DNA of 64,000 bases from an uncultured Dehalococcoidia bacterium (GCA_951812505.1 CATOSI010000001.1:620001-684000); one strand, 5' to 3'. Counted from the stretch's first letter, positions 28,088 to 35,864 are shown. Numbers and translations: made by a program. Notes: generated by a model not told the origin, from the letters alone.

Positions 28088-28300
28088 ATGTTCAAGGAAC
28101 TGGATTTGATAGCTCTCACGTCTCCATTCCCCAGGGACTGCATCTGGGACATTCCGCCTGGCAGTCCATTGACTATGTCCAGTGAGGGATTGAGAAAAGG
28201 GGACATCGGCACAATTGTGTGTAAGCAGGGCGATGGGGAAGCCTTCGATGTTGAATTTATGGAACCCGGAGGGCATACAGTAGCTATTGCCACAGTTTAG
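28088..28300 (+). CDS. DUF4926-type small protein
   Basis: The 70-residue product ends with the pattern LRKGDIGTIVCKQGDGEAFDVEFMEPGGHTVAIATV, which resembles DUF4926 proteins (KGDxGTIV, then GEAYEVEFxxxxG). Members are small, beta-rich and often lie beside toxin genes, where they may act as antitoxins. An insertion of about 15 residues after LTSPFP is unusual for the family. Only one base separates it from the preceding remnant, and it has no clear ribosome site, so it may be translated by coupling or be decaying. Confidence 0.55.
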   Translation: MFKELDLIALTSPFPRDCIWDIPPGSPLTMSSEGLRKGDIGTIVCKQGDGEAFDVEFMEPGGHTVAIATV

Positions 28301-28394
28301 GAGTCCCAGGCTCGTCCGGCCACGAAAGAGGACATCGCGAGCGGACGAGATTTTGTAGAATATATATGACCGCCGAGATGATGGGAGGCAAAAG

Positions 28395-28847
28395 ATGCAG
28401 GGATTTGACCGGATAACGTTCGACTCTCAGATTATGGGCGGGCGGGCCTGTATCCGTGGGATGCGGATAACTGTTTCGCTTGTGCTGAACCTTGTCGCGG
28501 ATGGTATGTCTGAGGAGGAAATCATAGAGGCTTACCCCGACCTTGATTCAGAAGACATTTCTCAAAGCCTAAAGTACGCGGCGTGGCTGGTGGACGAGGA
28601 TGGGAATGACGACCGGGACGAAAGCGAAGACACCTCGATAGCGGAACAGATCAATAAAATCTGCTCCGAGGTGGATACGAGAATGGACCCGGCCCTAGCC
28701 GCTATGCAATCGGCGGCGCTGAAAGCCGCCGATGACGGCAATAAGCTATTGCGTCCCGTTGGTCTGGCAGCCGGTGAATTCGCTGTCCCTGACGATTTCG
28801 ACGACCCGCTGCCCGAAGAGATAATACGAGGGTTTGAGGGCCGATGA
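28395..28847 (+). CDS. DUF433-antitoxin fusion protein of a VapBC-like module
   Basis: The 150-residue product joins two parts. Residues 1 to about 66 match DUF433 (GGRACIRGMRITVSLVL, then GMSEEEIIEAYPDL), a helix-turn-helix-like domain common in antitoxins. After an acidic linker, residues about 80-150 carry a different antitoxin tail ending VPDDFDDPLPEEII, of the kind that binds PIN toxins. GGGAGG lies upstream of the ATG and the stop overlaps the PIN gene by ATGA. The DUF433 part likely binds the local promoter (inference). Which toxin it neutralises is unclear because the adjacent toxin is broken. Confidence 0.72.
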   Translation: MQGFDRITFDSQIMGGRACIRGMRITVSLVLNLVADGMSEEEIIEAYPDLDSEDISQSLKYAAWLVDEDGNDDRDESEDTSIAEQINKICSEVDTRMDPALAAMQSAALKAADDGNKLLRPVGLAAGEFAVPDDFDDPLPEEIIRGFEGR

Positions 28848-29252
28848 GATTGCTACTCGACACTCACGTCTTCATATGGCTCATAGGAGAGCCAGAACGT
28901 TTACCAGGACTTACCCTGGGGGCCATCCGAGACCAGCACAACGATGTTTACTTGAGTGTGGTTTCGCTATGGGAGATTATAGTCAAATACCAAATAGGCA
29001 AAATGCCCTTGCCAGAGCCGCCCGGATCGTTATATTCCTGCTCAGAGGGAAAAACATCTTATTGGCAATCTACCTCTTGACGAGACCAGCGTGTCGCAAC
29101 TCTCTAAACTTCCTATGACACATCGCGATCCATTCGACCGTATGCTCGTTTGCCAAGCGATTGAGCATGACTTGACCATCGTAACGGTTGACCGGATTAT
29201 CAGTGATTATCCTGTATCCGTGTTTGACCAGATTCAGGCATCAAACAGTTGA
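28844..29252 (+). pseudogene. PIN-domain toxin (VapC-like) broken by a frameshift
   Basis: The N-terminal half reads MRLLLDTHVFIW with the first catalytic aspartate and LWEIIVKYQIGK with the glutamate. After about residue 62 the frame ends early at 29080. In another frame the rest of the domain follows from about 29034 to the stop at 29250: HRDPFDRMLVCQAI and TIVTVDRII supply the other two acids. One base too many near 29027-29034 explains the break (a single-base change restores continuity). All four acids are retained, so decay is recent or the frameshift is a sequencing error. The ATG overlaps the antitoxin stop. Confidence 0.8.
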
Positions 29253-29275
29253 ACGTCAGAGGTCTCTACAACAAC

Positions 29276-30388
29276 ATGAACAGCCACGCACACCTCGTAC
29301 TTGAAGACGGCTCCGCCTATCGCGGATTCGCGTTTGGCGATACTTCGCGGCAGACGCATGGCGAGGTTGTCTTCAATACATCCATGACCGGATACCAGGA
29401 AATCCTTACCGATCCGTCCTACGCTGGGCAGATCGTGGTGCCGACCTATCCGCTGATTGGCAATTACGGGATCAACCGGCAGGACTCCGAATCGCGCAGG
29501 ATACGGGTGTCGGGCTTCGTCGTTCGTGAACACTGCGACGCACCGAGTCACCCGATGAGCGAGATGACGCTTGACGAATTCCTCGAGTCTCAGGGAGTGC
29601 TGGGGATAAGCGGCGTTGATACCCGTGCTATTACGCGACGGCTGCGTTCCAGGGGCGTCATGATGGGCGCGATAGCGGTGGATGAGTCCCCCGAAAGCTC
29701 GCTCGAACGACTGCGAGGACTACCTACATACGAAGGAACGGACTTCGTTCGAGAAGTTTCGACTTCCGCGCCATATCCGTGGGAGCAATCCCTTCCGGGA
29801 TTAACCGCCGCCGCGCCGCGCTTCAGGATACTCGTTGACGACTGTGGGCTGAAATACAACATACTCCGCATACTCCGCACTCGCGGCTGTGAGGTTATAG
29901 CGTACCCGGCGACCACGTCCGCGGAAGACCTTCTCGCGCTGAAGCCGGACGGGATTCTGCTGTCGCCGGGACCGGGTGACCCCGACCTGCTGGACTACGC
30001 GGTTGATACTGCCAAGGGCCTGGTAGGAAATGTGCCGATTATGGGAATCTGCCTGGGCAACCAGATTCTGGCGCGCGCCTTCGGCGGCAGAAACTACAAA
30101 TTGAAATTCGGGCATCGAGGCGGTAATCACCCCGTGAAAGAAATCGCTACGGGCCGCGTTCACATCACGGCTCAGAACCACGGTTACGCTGTGGACCCGG
30201 ACAGTTTGCCTTCAGAGGTGGCGGTCAGTCACATCAACCTCAATGACGATACGGTGGAGGGGCTGGAACATCGCTCCCTGCCGGTGATGAGCATCCAGTA
30301 CCATTCGGAGGCCTCGCCCGGTCCCCGTGACAACGAGTACCTCTTCGACCGATTTCTGGAAATGGTGGAGCGGCACCAGGAAGGCTGA
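29276..30388 (+). CDS. carA: Carbamoyl-phosphate synthase small subunit
   Basis: CarA hydrolyses glutamine and passes ammonia to CarB for carbamoyl phosphate, used by PyrB. The 370-residue protein has the N-terminal small-subunit domain and a class I glutaminase with the nucleophile cysteine in GICLGNQ and the histidine and glutamate in YHSEASPGP. The ATG at 29276 gives the standard N-terminus LVLEDG; a TTG at 29249 overlaps the PIN stop and is an alternative. carB is not found next to it: the following gene is on the other strand, so the large subunit is encoded elsewhere. It is the last gene of the pyr operon. Confidence 0.95.
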   Translation: MNSHAHLVLEDGSAYRGFAFGDTSRQTHGEVVFNTSMTGYQEILTDPSYAGQIVVPTYPLIGNYGINRQDSESRRIRVSGFVVREHCDAPSHPMSEMTLDEFLESQGVLGISGVDTRAITRRLRSRGVMMGAIAVDESPESSLERLRGLPTYEGTDFVREVSTSAPYPWEQSLPGLTAAAPRFRILVDDCGLKYNILRILRTRGCEVIAYPATTSAEDLLALKPDGILLSPGPGDPDLLDYAVDTAKGLVGNVPIMGICLGNQILARAFGGRNYKLKFGHRGGNHPVKEIATGRVHITAQNHGYAVDPDSLPSEVAVSHINLNDDTVEGLEHRSLPVMSIQYHSEASPGPRDNEYLFDRFLEMVERHQEG

Positions 30389-30397
30389 CGGATACAA

Positions 30398-30430
30398 CGA
30401 TGGGGAGGCGATTAACGTGCCTCCCCATCG
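30398..30430. terminator. Terminator after carA
   Basis: A 12-base perfect stem, CGATGGGGAGGC at 30398-30409 with GCCTCCCCATCG at 30419-30430, encloses a 9-base loop. It stands between the convergent carA and gamma-glutamyltransferase genes. The following AGTTATCTTGTGTTT is only moderately T-rich, so termination strength is uncertain. Confidence 0.7.
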
Positions 30431-30475
30431 AGTTATCTTGTGTTTCAGCCCGTCAGAACGGGCAGTTCCGCATCG

Positions 30476-32275
30476 TTACCAGGAGAGAGCGTAGCAGGCG
30501 CGGCGCGGGTCTGCGGAAGACGCAAGTACGCCGCTCTGCGGATCGCGAGTGTTCACCGTAGCTCCCATTCCCGCGCTGGCGATGGTCACTGTGTCGTGTC
30601 CCATGCCCCTTAGTTCGGCCACCACATTCTGGGATATGCCGGGCTCCACGCCAAGCTGGCCGGGGTAGTAGGTGTGCGGATAGAAACTGTTGCGCACGCC
30701 CTGGCTCGCGAACCTGGGAGCTTCGACCGCCTCCTGGGGGTTCATGCCCCACAGCACCATGTTCAGGACCAACTGCATGTTTGCCTGCGCCTGATGGTCG
30801 CCACCAGGACAGCCAATAGTCATGGTCGGCTGACCGTCCTTGGTGACCATGTAGTTGACCAGTGTCGTCCTGGGACGCTTGAACGGCTCCAGCCGGTTCG
30901 GGTGGCCGTCCTCTAAGTTGAACATTTCGATTCGAGTGCTGAGAGCGCAGCCCAGTTCGGGGAAGTACACGGACTTGCCGAACGAACCGCCCGAAGGCGT
31001 GGCGCAGACCATGTTGCCATCGCGGTCTATGGACGAAATATGAGTGGTGCCGCTGTCCGCGCCTCCGCCGTCGGCGGCGGCCGTTGGGACTTCTTCGCGC
31101 GGCTGCGCGGCTACGCCAGACATTTCCGAGTACTTGAAGGGGTCTCCGGGAGGAGGAAGCTCTGGCATGGCCTTGCTGGGGTTTATCAGCGCGGCGCGTT
31201 CTCTGGCATATTCCTTGGACAGCAGTCCGTCAACGGGAACTTCCGCAAAGTCGGGGTCTCCGTAGTAGGCCTCGCGGTCGGCGAACGCAAGGTTGACAGC
31301 CTGGCTGACAGTGTGAATGTAGGCTGTCGAATTGTGCCCCATGCCGCGCAGGTCGAATTTCTCGAGGATGTTGAGAGCCTGCATCAGGACCGCACCCTGG
31401 GTCCAGGTCCGTTGGCCATGCACTTCATGTCCCATGTAGGATGTCTTCAGCGGAGTCTCGTATTTGGCCTCGTATGACGCGAGAGATTTGAGACCCAGAA
31501 TGCCTCCGACTCTGTGTGCGCAGTCGTGAATTATTTGCGCTATCTCGCCGCTGTAGAAGCAGTCGCGCGCCGCGCGCACTCCGTCAACCCGATGACCCGG
31601 GGCCGCGCTCTCTGCCTCGACCAGCTTTCGCAGGATCAGGCCGAGCGACTTCTGAACCAGTATGGACCCGGGTTCGGGAACGCGCCCGTCGTCGTAGAAT
31701 ACGTCTGTTCCACCCGGTGGGTACTCGTCCCACTGGCTTCTTGTTCCAGGCCCGTCTATCCGCTCCAGCATATATTCGTAGTTGGGAATGCCGCGTTCCG
31801 CGTAGTGGATGGAAGGCTCCAGAACTTCGCCGACGGTCTTGCTCCCGTATCTCTCCAGCAGTGACAGATAGGCCGCGACTACCCCGGGAACAGTGAAGCT
31901 GAGATGCGCGAGAGGTCCCGGACCCGTCGGGATTTCATCCTGTCCCTGGGAGCGATACCAGTCAACTGTAGCCAGTCTGGGCGCGGTTCCCTGTCCGCTC
32001 AGGGACAGCAGATCACCACTCTCGGCGTGGTACAGCATGAACACACCTTCTGCGGCGAGTGAGTAGGACGCAATCGGCTCGGTAACCGCCGCAGCGAAGC
32101 CGGCGGCCACCACCGCGTCGAATGCGTTGCCGCCGGACAGCAGCATACGCATACCCGCCATTGAGGTGAGATAGTGTCCGCTGGATATGACGCCCTGGGT
32201 ACCATAGACCACGGGGCGGCCCGTGGCCTGCTGGCCTATGTTGCCCTGTTCCATTGCCGATGCCGAAGTAGTCAT
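30476..32275 (-). CDS. Gamma-glutamyltransferase family protein
   Basis: The 599-residue product is an Ntn-hydrolase precursor of the GGT family, which self-cleaves before a threonine to make two chains. The processing site is seen in GTTHISSIDRDGNMV near residue 415, with GGSFGKSV after it. Residues for gamma-glutamyl binding such as the SxGQG-like segment SLSGQGTAP and a downstream PRTT are present. No export signal is evident at the chosen ATG (32275, behind AGGAGAG), unlike periplasmic GGTs, so it may be a cytoplasmic acylase-like member. The longer frame to 32356 lacks support. Confidence 0.85.
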   Translation of the reverse strand: MTTSASAMEQGNIGQQATGRPVVYGTQGVISSGHYLTSMAGMRMLLSGGNAFDAVVAAGFAAAVTEPIASYSLAAEGVFMLYHAESGDLLSLSGQGTAPRLATVDWYRSQGQDEIPTGPGPLAHLSFTVPGVVAAYLSLLERYGSKTVGEVLEPSIHYAERGIPNYEYMLERIDGPGTRSQWDEYPPGGTDVFYDDGRVPEPGSILVQKSLGLILRKLVEAESAAPGHRVDGVRAARDCFYSGEIAQIIHDCAHRVGGILGLKSLASYEAKYETPLKTSYMGHEVHGQRTWTQGAVLMQALNILEKFDLRGMGHNSTAYIHTVSQAVNLAFADREAYYGDPDFAEVPVDGLLSKEYARERAALINPSKAMPELPPPGDPFKYSEMSGVAAQPREEVPTAAADGGGADSGTTHISSIDRDGNMVCATPSGGSFGKSVYFPELGCALSTRIEMFNLEDGHPNRLEPFKRPRTTLVNYMVTKDGQPTMTIGCPGGDHQAQANMQLVLNMVLWGMNPQEAVEAPRFASQGVRNSFYPHTYYPGQLGVEPGISQNVVAELRGMGHDTVTIASAGMGATVNTRDPQSGVLASSADPRRACYALSW

Positions 32276-32842
32276 AGGTCTCTCCTTAGCCTGGGGGAAG
32301 CGCCATTTTCGTTTGATTCGCGCCGGGTAACGAATATGCGACATATCTTGATGCACAAGCTGCGATCATGCATTTGGCAGACAGTTTATAGTGTTATCTT
32401 TCTGTTGTCAGCAGTCGCGTCTTCAACGGCGGAGGTTGTACATCTGTGCTGATTAGACTATAATATATCTGTAACTTACTATGATGAGACTTTCGACCGG
32501 ATCCCCAGTGCCCAAAGCTGGCCTCTGTGCCGAAAACCATAAATCGGAATATATGGCAAGGCGCGACAAGCGAGACAGAAAAAACTCTCAGCTACAAACT
32601 CAGGTGTTCTCAGGTGAATCTCTGGTTCAGAGGTCACCTGTTGCGTCACCAGCCAAGCCACCTGTTCCCACCTGTGATGATATAAACCAAAATATATGAG
32701 ACCGACGAAATTTGGACGCGATTGCCCTGTAGAGGCGGTCGTTTAGCTTTTATCACCGTTCATATTGAGTTAAGATTGAGATGGATATCGCCGAGGCTAG
32801 GAAAGCCTCTCTGGGCGTGCAGCAACATGGAAGGTAGCAGCA
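32276..32842. other. Intergenic region with an orphan promoter and CACCTG repeats
   Basis: No protein gene is convincing in these 567 bases. A strong promoter points rightwards (see 32436-32464). From 32601 to 32676 the hexamer CAGGTG or its complement CACCTG occurs five times (32601, 32611, 32635, 32660 and 32669), in both orientations and able to pair. A small hairpin GAGGCT/AGCCTC lies at 32793-32809, just before the small membrane protein gene. A 72-codon frame at 32481-32699 has no ribosome site. Confidence 0.5.
32436..32464 (+). promoter_or_regulatory. Orphan sigma-70-type promoter
   Basis: TTGTAC at 32436-32441 and a perfect TATAAT at 32459-32464 are separated by exactly 17 bases. The transcript would start near 32471, 370 bases before the next recognised gene, so it has a long leader or encodes a small RNA. 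Confidence 0.6.
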
Positions 32843-33034
32843 ATGACTAAGCTGAGCGGTTTTGGCCTGCTGGTGCTCGGGGCCGTCCTCATACTATTGG
32901 GTCTCGTCTTCAGATTGGGCATCATACAGTGGCTGATAGACCTCACTGGACTAATCCTGATTATTCTGGGAATTATTATTGTGGTCGTCGGCATCATCTC
33001 GATGTTCACCGGCAGGAGGTCCTCCGATTTCTGA
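32843..33034 (+). CDS. Small two-span membrane protein next to pspA
   Basis: The 63-residue product consists of two hydrophobic helices (about residues 6-24 and 30-55) ending in a basic, charged tail. I do not recognise a family. It directly precedes pspA on the same strand with 53 bases between, so it is likely a membrane partner of that stress system. The ATG at 32843 follows AAGGTAGCAGCA, a weak ribosome site. The same arrangement, a tiny membrane gene before pspA, is seen in other bacteria. Confidence 0.7.
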   Translation: MTKLSGFGLLVLGAVLILLGLVFRLGIIQWLIDLTGLILIILGIIIVVVGIISMFTGRRSSDF

Positions 33035-33087
33035 AACACATTCCAGGTTGGATGACGGGTCAGATGAATTGTTAGGGAGTTGGGAAA

Positions 33088-33822
33088 ATGGGTCTTATGT
33101 CCCGAATATCAACGGTAGTCAAAGCCAAGATCAATCGGCTCGTGGATGATGCGGAAAATCCGGGAGAGAATCTGGATTATGCCTACGAGAAGCAGCGTGA
33201 GATGCTTCAGAACGTCAAGCGCGGGATCGTTGAAATGGTCACGACCAAGCGTCGGCTTCAGCTTCAGGCCGAGAAGGTCAGAGCCAGCATAGTAAATGTC
33301 GAGAATCAGGCCCGCCAGGCAATGGCCGCAGGCAGGGAAGACCTCGCGCGAATGGCGCTCCAGCGCAAGCAGACCGCCATGATCGAATTGGAAGGTCTAG
33401 ACGAGCAGGTCGCTCAGCTTGAACTGGAACAAGAGAAGCTGACTCGCGCTGAACAGCGTTTGACTGCCAAGGTGGAAGCCTTCCGCTCCCGCAAGGAGAT
33501 AATCAAGGCCCAGTACAACGCGGCGCAGGCGCAGGTCAGGATAGGTTCGGCGCTGTCGGGCATATCCGAGGAGATGGGCGATGTCCAGCTTGCGGTCGAG
33601 CGGGCGGAGGACAAGACCGAGAACCTGCGTGCCAAGGCCGGCGCGATAGACGAACTCGCCGAGTCCGGCGTCCTGGACGACCAGCTAACACCGGGTGGTG
33701 GCGACGTCCTCAGCCGTGAATTAGCGCAGCTGACGGCCGAACAGAATGTCGAAGATGAATTGGCGGCGCTCAGAACGAGTTTGCCCGCTTCAAGTCAGAA
33801 TAGGGCGCTTCCGGGCAGCTGA
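33088..33822 (+). CDS. pspA: PspA/IM30 family membrane-stress protein
   Basis: PspA proteins are ESCRT-III-like and coat damaged membranes. The 244-residue product is almost wholly helical and coiled-coil: SRISTVVKAKINRLVDDAENP at the start, then a long helix with NVKRGIVEMVTTKRRLQLQ and a C-terminal helix with TAEQNVEDELAALR. The length is slightly more than the usual 220-230. It sits between the small membrane protein and the PspAA gene, in the order known from Actinobacteria and Chloroflexota, where it forms a lipid-stress cluster. No PspF-type activator or PspBC is nearby. Confidence 0.9.
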   Translation: MGLMSRISTVVKAKINRLVDDAENPGENLDYAYEKQREMLQNVKRGIVEMVTTKRRLQLQAEKVRASIVNVENQARQAMAAGREDLARMALQRKQTAMIELEGLDEQVAQLELEQEKLTRAEQRLTAKVEAFRSRKEIIKAQYNAAQAQVRIGSALSGISEEMGDVQLAVERAEDKTENLRAKAGAIDELAESGVLDDQLTPGGGDVLSRELAQLTAEQNVEDELAALRTSLPASSQNRALPGS

Positions 33823-33848
33823 AGCGTTTTTGGAGATTGGGTTAACCA

Positions 33849-34127
33849 ATGATTGTACGCATACTGACCGAGGGCCAGTTCAATCTTCCGGGCGCGTTCA
33901 TTGATGAATTGAACGAACTGGACAACCAGTTGGTTGATGTGGTTGAACAGGATGACAACGAAAGGTTCGGTCCTGCGCTGAAGGCGCTGCTCGACCTCGT
34001 CCGCGAGAATGGGACGCCGGTTCCGGTTGAAGAGCTGGTCGAGTCCGACCTCGTTCTGCCAGAACCGGACATCACGCTTAAAGAGGCTGAAGAACTGTTC
34101 GTCGGCGAGGGTCTGGTTCCAGACTAG
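33849..34127 (+). CDS. pspAA: PspA-associated protein PspAA
   Basis: The 92-residue product matches the PspAA domain: MIVRILTEGQFNLPG, then ELNELDNQLVDVVEQDDNERF, PVPVEELVESDLVLP and a short C-terminal helix. PspAA is a small partner encoded beside PspA in Gram-positive-type lineages; its exact action is not settled but it is part of the envelope-stress response. The gene follows pspA by 26 bases. A dispersed repeat begins about 75 bases after its stop, and an 8-base stem TTTTCCCT/AGGGAAAA at 34148-34182 may help end the transcript. Confidence 0.85.
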   Translation: MIVRILTEGQFNLPGAFIDELNELDNQLVDVVEQDDNERFGPALKALLDLVRENGTPVPVEELVESDLVLPEPDITLKEAEELFVGEGLVPD

Positions 34128-34203
34128 TTTCCGTTGGCATTCTATGATTTTCCCTGCCTTTAAGGTGTTGTGATAGGGAAAAGGGCAAATAACCACACCC
34201 CGC

Positions 34204-34275
34204 ACCCCTGGATTCCCGTTCCCCGCTTTCACGAGGACAGGCTTCGCGGGATTGACGAGAAATGTCAACACGGCC
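34204..34275. repeat. Dispersed intergenic repeat, copy B
   Basis: This copy shares ACCCCTGGATTCCCG at its left side and CTTCGCGGGA-TGACGA--AATGTCAAC at its right side with copy A (25992-26041). Between them copy B has about 22 extra bases, interrupting the stem. The shared outer flanks show that the unit is larger than the hairpin alone. Confidence 0.7.
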
Positions 34276-34322
34276 TAAACGAACAGCGCCTTCATGGGGA
34301 TTCTTGTTCCCACCAGCCAAGT

Positions 34323-35012
34323 CTAGGGGCGGGCATCGAAACTTACCGCTTCTTCGGCGAGGTGAGAGGCATCGTTCAGACGCACTACCGACCAGCCGTG
34401 CCGGTCGAACACGAACCGCGAGATAGACGTATTGTCTATCGCCACTCTCCACAGCAGGGTGTCGTTGAAGCCCATTATGTACTGAAAGAGACAGCGAGAG
34501 GCAGTCCCATGCCCGACGACCGCAACGGTTAGTTCCTTGTGGCTGGACACGACTTCCTCGTTGTAGATGATCTCCGATTCCACCCATCCGGATACGCGCC
34601 GTCTAACCATCCTGAGCGACTCACCCTGCGGGGGTATGAAGTCGGGTCCCTTGCTCATGATGTAGGCCACGTTCTCCGGAGTGAATACTTCCTCGACGGG
34701 AACTCCTCTCCAGCCCATAGCCTTCTGTTCGACAAGTTCGTCCACAGTCGGCACGGTTCGTTCGGTTTCGCCCATTGCGTCAAGCATGTATCGCGCAGTC
34801 TTCTTGGCGCGGTCGAGGCTGGAACTGTAAACCCGGTCGAACGTCATACCTTCACGCTTCAGCCGCTCTCCCAGCAATCGTGCCTGGTTCACGCCGCGCG
34901 CCGTGAGAGCTGAATCGTAGTTGGCGCCGGCCGCGAAACCAGGGGAGGCGTTGGACTCGGATTCGCCGTGCCTTATGAAATAGAACTCGCACCTAAAGTC
35001 TTTGTGTATCAA
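34323..35012 (-). CDS. Histidine phosphatase (phosphoglycerate mutase-like) family protein
   Basis: The 229-residue protein has the phosphohistidine motif FIRHGESESN near residue 12, an SSLDRAKKTARYM arginine region and the distal VVGHGTASRC histidine. These fit the branch-1 histidine phosphatases, which include cofactor-dependent phosphoglycerate mutases and alpha-ribazole or nucleotide phosphatases; the substrate is open. The start is TTG at 35012 with GGAGAG about six bases before it. It is convergent with the PspA cluster. Confidence 0.85.
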   Translation of the reverse strand: MIHKDFRCEFYFIRHGESESNASPGFAAGANYDSALTARGVNQARLLGERLKREGMTFDRVYSSSLDRAKKTARYMLDAMGETERTVPTVDELVEQKAMGWRGVPVEEVFTPENVAYIMSKGPDFIPPQGESLRMVRRRVSGWVESEIIYNEEVVSSHKELTVAVVGHGTASRCLFQYIMGFNDTLLWRVAIDNTSISRFVFDRHGWSVVRLNDASHLAEEAVSFDARP

Positions 35013-35031
35013 GTCGGTCTCTCCAAGTGTT

Positions 35032-35217
35032 CTAGGAATCCCTGAGCGAGGGCGGGAGCATGTTGGGGATTGTATTCGTTATCGGGTAGATTTCACCACA
35101 CTTGGTGCAGGTCAGCTCGCCTTCGACAATCTCTTCATCGTCTTGCTCAGTGACTTTGAGATCAAGGCTGCTCCTGCACATCGGGCATACCAGAATTTCC
35201 ATCAACTGTATTTTCAA
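35032..35217 (-). CDS. Trm112-family zinc protein
   Basis: The 61-residue product has the two cysteine pairs of the Trm112 fold, CPMC near residue 10 and CTKC near 39, and ends ITNTIPNMLPPSL. Trm112-like proteins are zinc-binding partners or activators of methyltransferases. I place the start at the TTG at 35217, with AGAGG eight bases upstream, giving the family-like start MKIQLMEILVCP; an ATG at 35202 is the alternative. No methyltransferase is adjacent on this strand. It precedes the histidine phosphatase gene by 19 bases. Confidence 0.8.
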   Translation of the reverse strand: MKIQLMEILVCPMCRSSLDLKVTEQDDEEIVEGELTCTKCGEIYPITNTIPNMLPPSLRDS

Positions 35218-35265
35218 TATTTCCACCTCTCAGTGGGTTTGCTCGAAAAGCCGCAATGAGCTACG

Positions 35266-35763
35266 TCACCGTATGGCGACCTCGTAGAGAGTCTTGAGCA
35301 GGTCGGCCAACAGGAACACTATCACTCCAAGTATTACAACCGTATTGTAACCGGATACCGCTCTGATTATCTTCCGAAACGCGCTCTTCGGCGGGTCCGG
35401 GTTCTGACGGTATAGGTCGAGGAGCGCCGTTCGACGTCTTCTGCTGCGGGCTAGGATGAACATCCATACGCTGAGTGCGACTTTTATCCCCAAGACAATG
35501 CCGTAGGACGGGCCGGTCACGCCGACATTCAGGCGGTTGAACGTCAGAATTATCCCGGTGACCAGGATGACGAATATGCAGGTGTCCACAAGGACTCTGA
35601 ACTCCGCTGCGGTAATTTCGTTAATTGTGCGACCAGCTTCGGGAGCCCGGCGCAGAGCGGGTCTCAGAACAAAGAGATAGAATATGCTTCCGCCAACCCA
35701 GGCCGCCGACGCGACTAGGTGAATCCACCTGACCACCACCAGAAAGGTGTCACTGGCCGACAT
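35266..35763 (-). CDS. CopD-like integral membrane protein
   Basis: The 165-residue protein has four hydrophobic segments. The conserved start RWIHLVASAAWVGGSIFYLFVL carries the histidine found in CopD and related haem or copper membrane proteins, and a similar tryptophan/glycine pair follows. A second conserved histidine, expected in true CopD, is not obvious, so a copper-import function is not assured. It is a single gene, with a TlpA-like lipoprotein about 100 bases upstream on the same strand. Confidence 0.7.
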   Translation of the reverse strand: MSASDTFLVVVRWIHLVASAAWVGGSIFYLFVLRPALRRAPEAGRTINEITAAEFRVLVDTCIFVILVTGIILTFNRLNVGVTGPSYGIVLGIKVALSVWMFILARSRRRRTALLDLYRQNPDPPKSAFRKIIRAVSGYNTVVILGVIVFLLADLLKTLYEVAIR

Positions 35764-35864
35764 TCACGCTCTCCGAGATTTCGCGCGGGTATTGTACACG
35801 AGAGAGGAATCAGGAATTGCGGGAAACAGAATTGGCGGGATGATGGCCCGCCGACCCACAAGCC

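Noticed and set aside
32481-32699. 72-codon frame after the orphan promoter
   Set aside because: No ribosome site, biased composition of repeated motifs and no resemblance; a leader or RNA is more likely.
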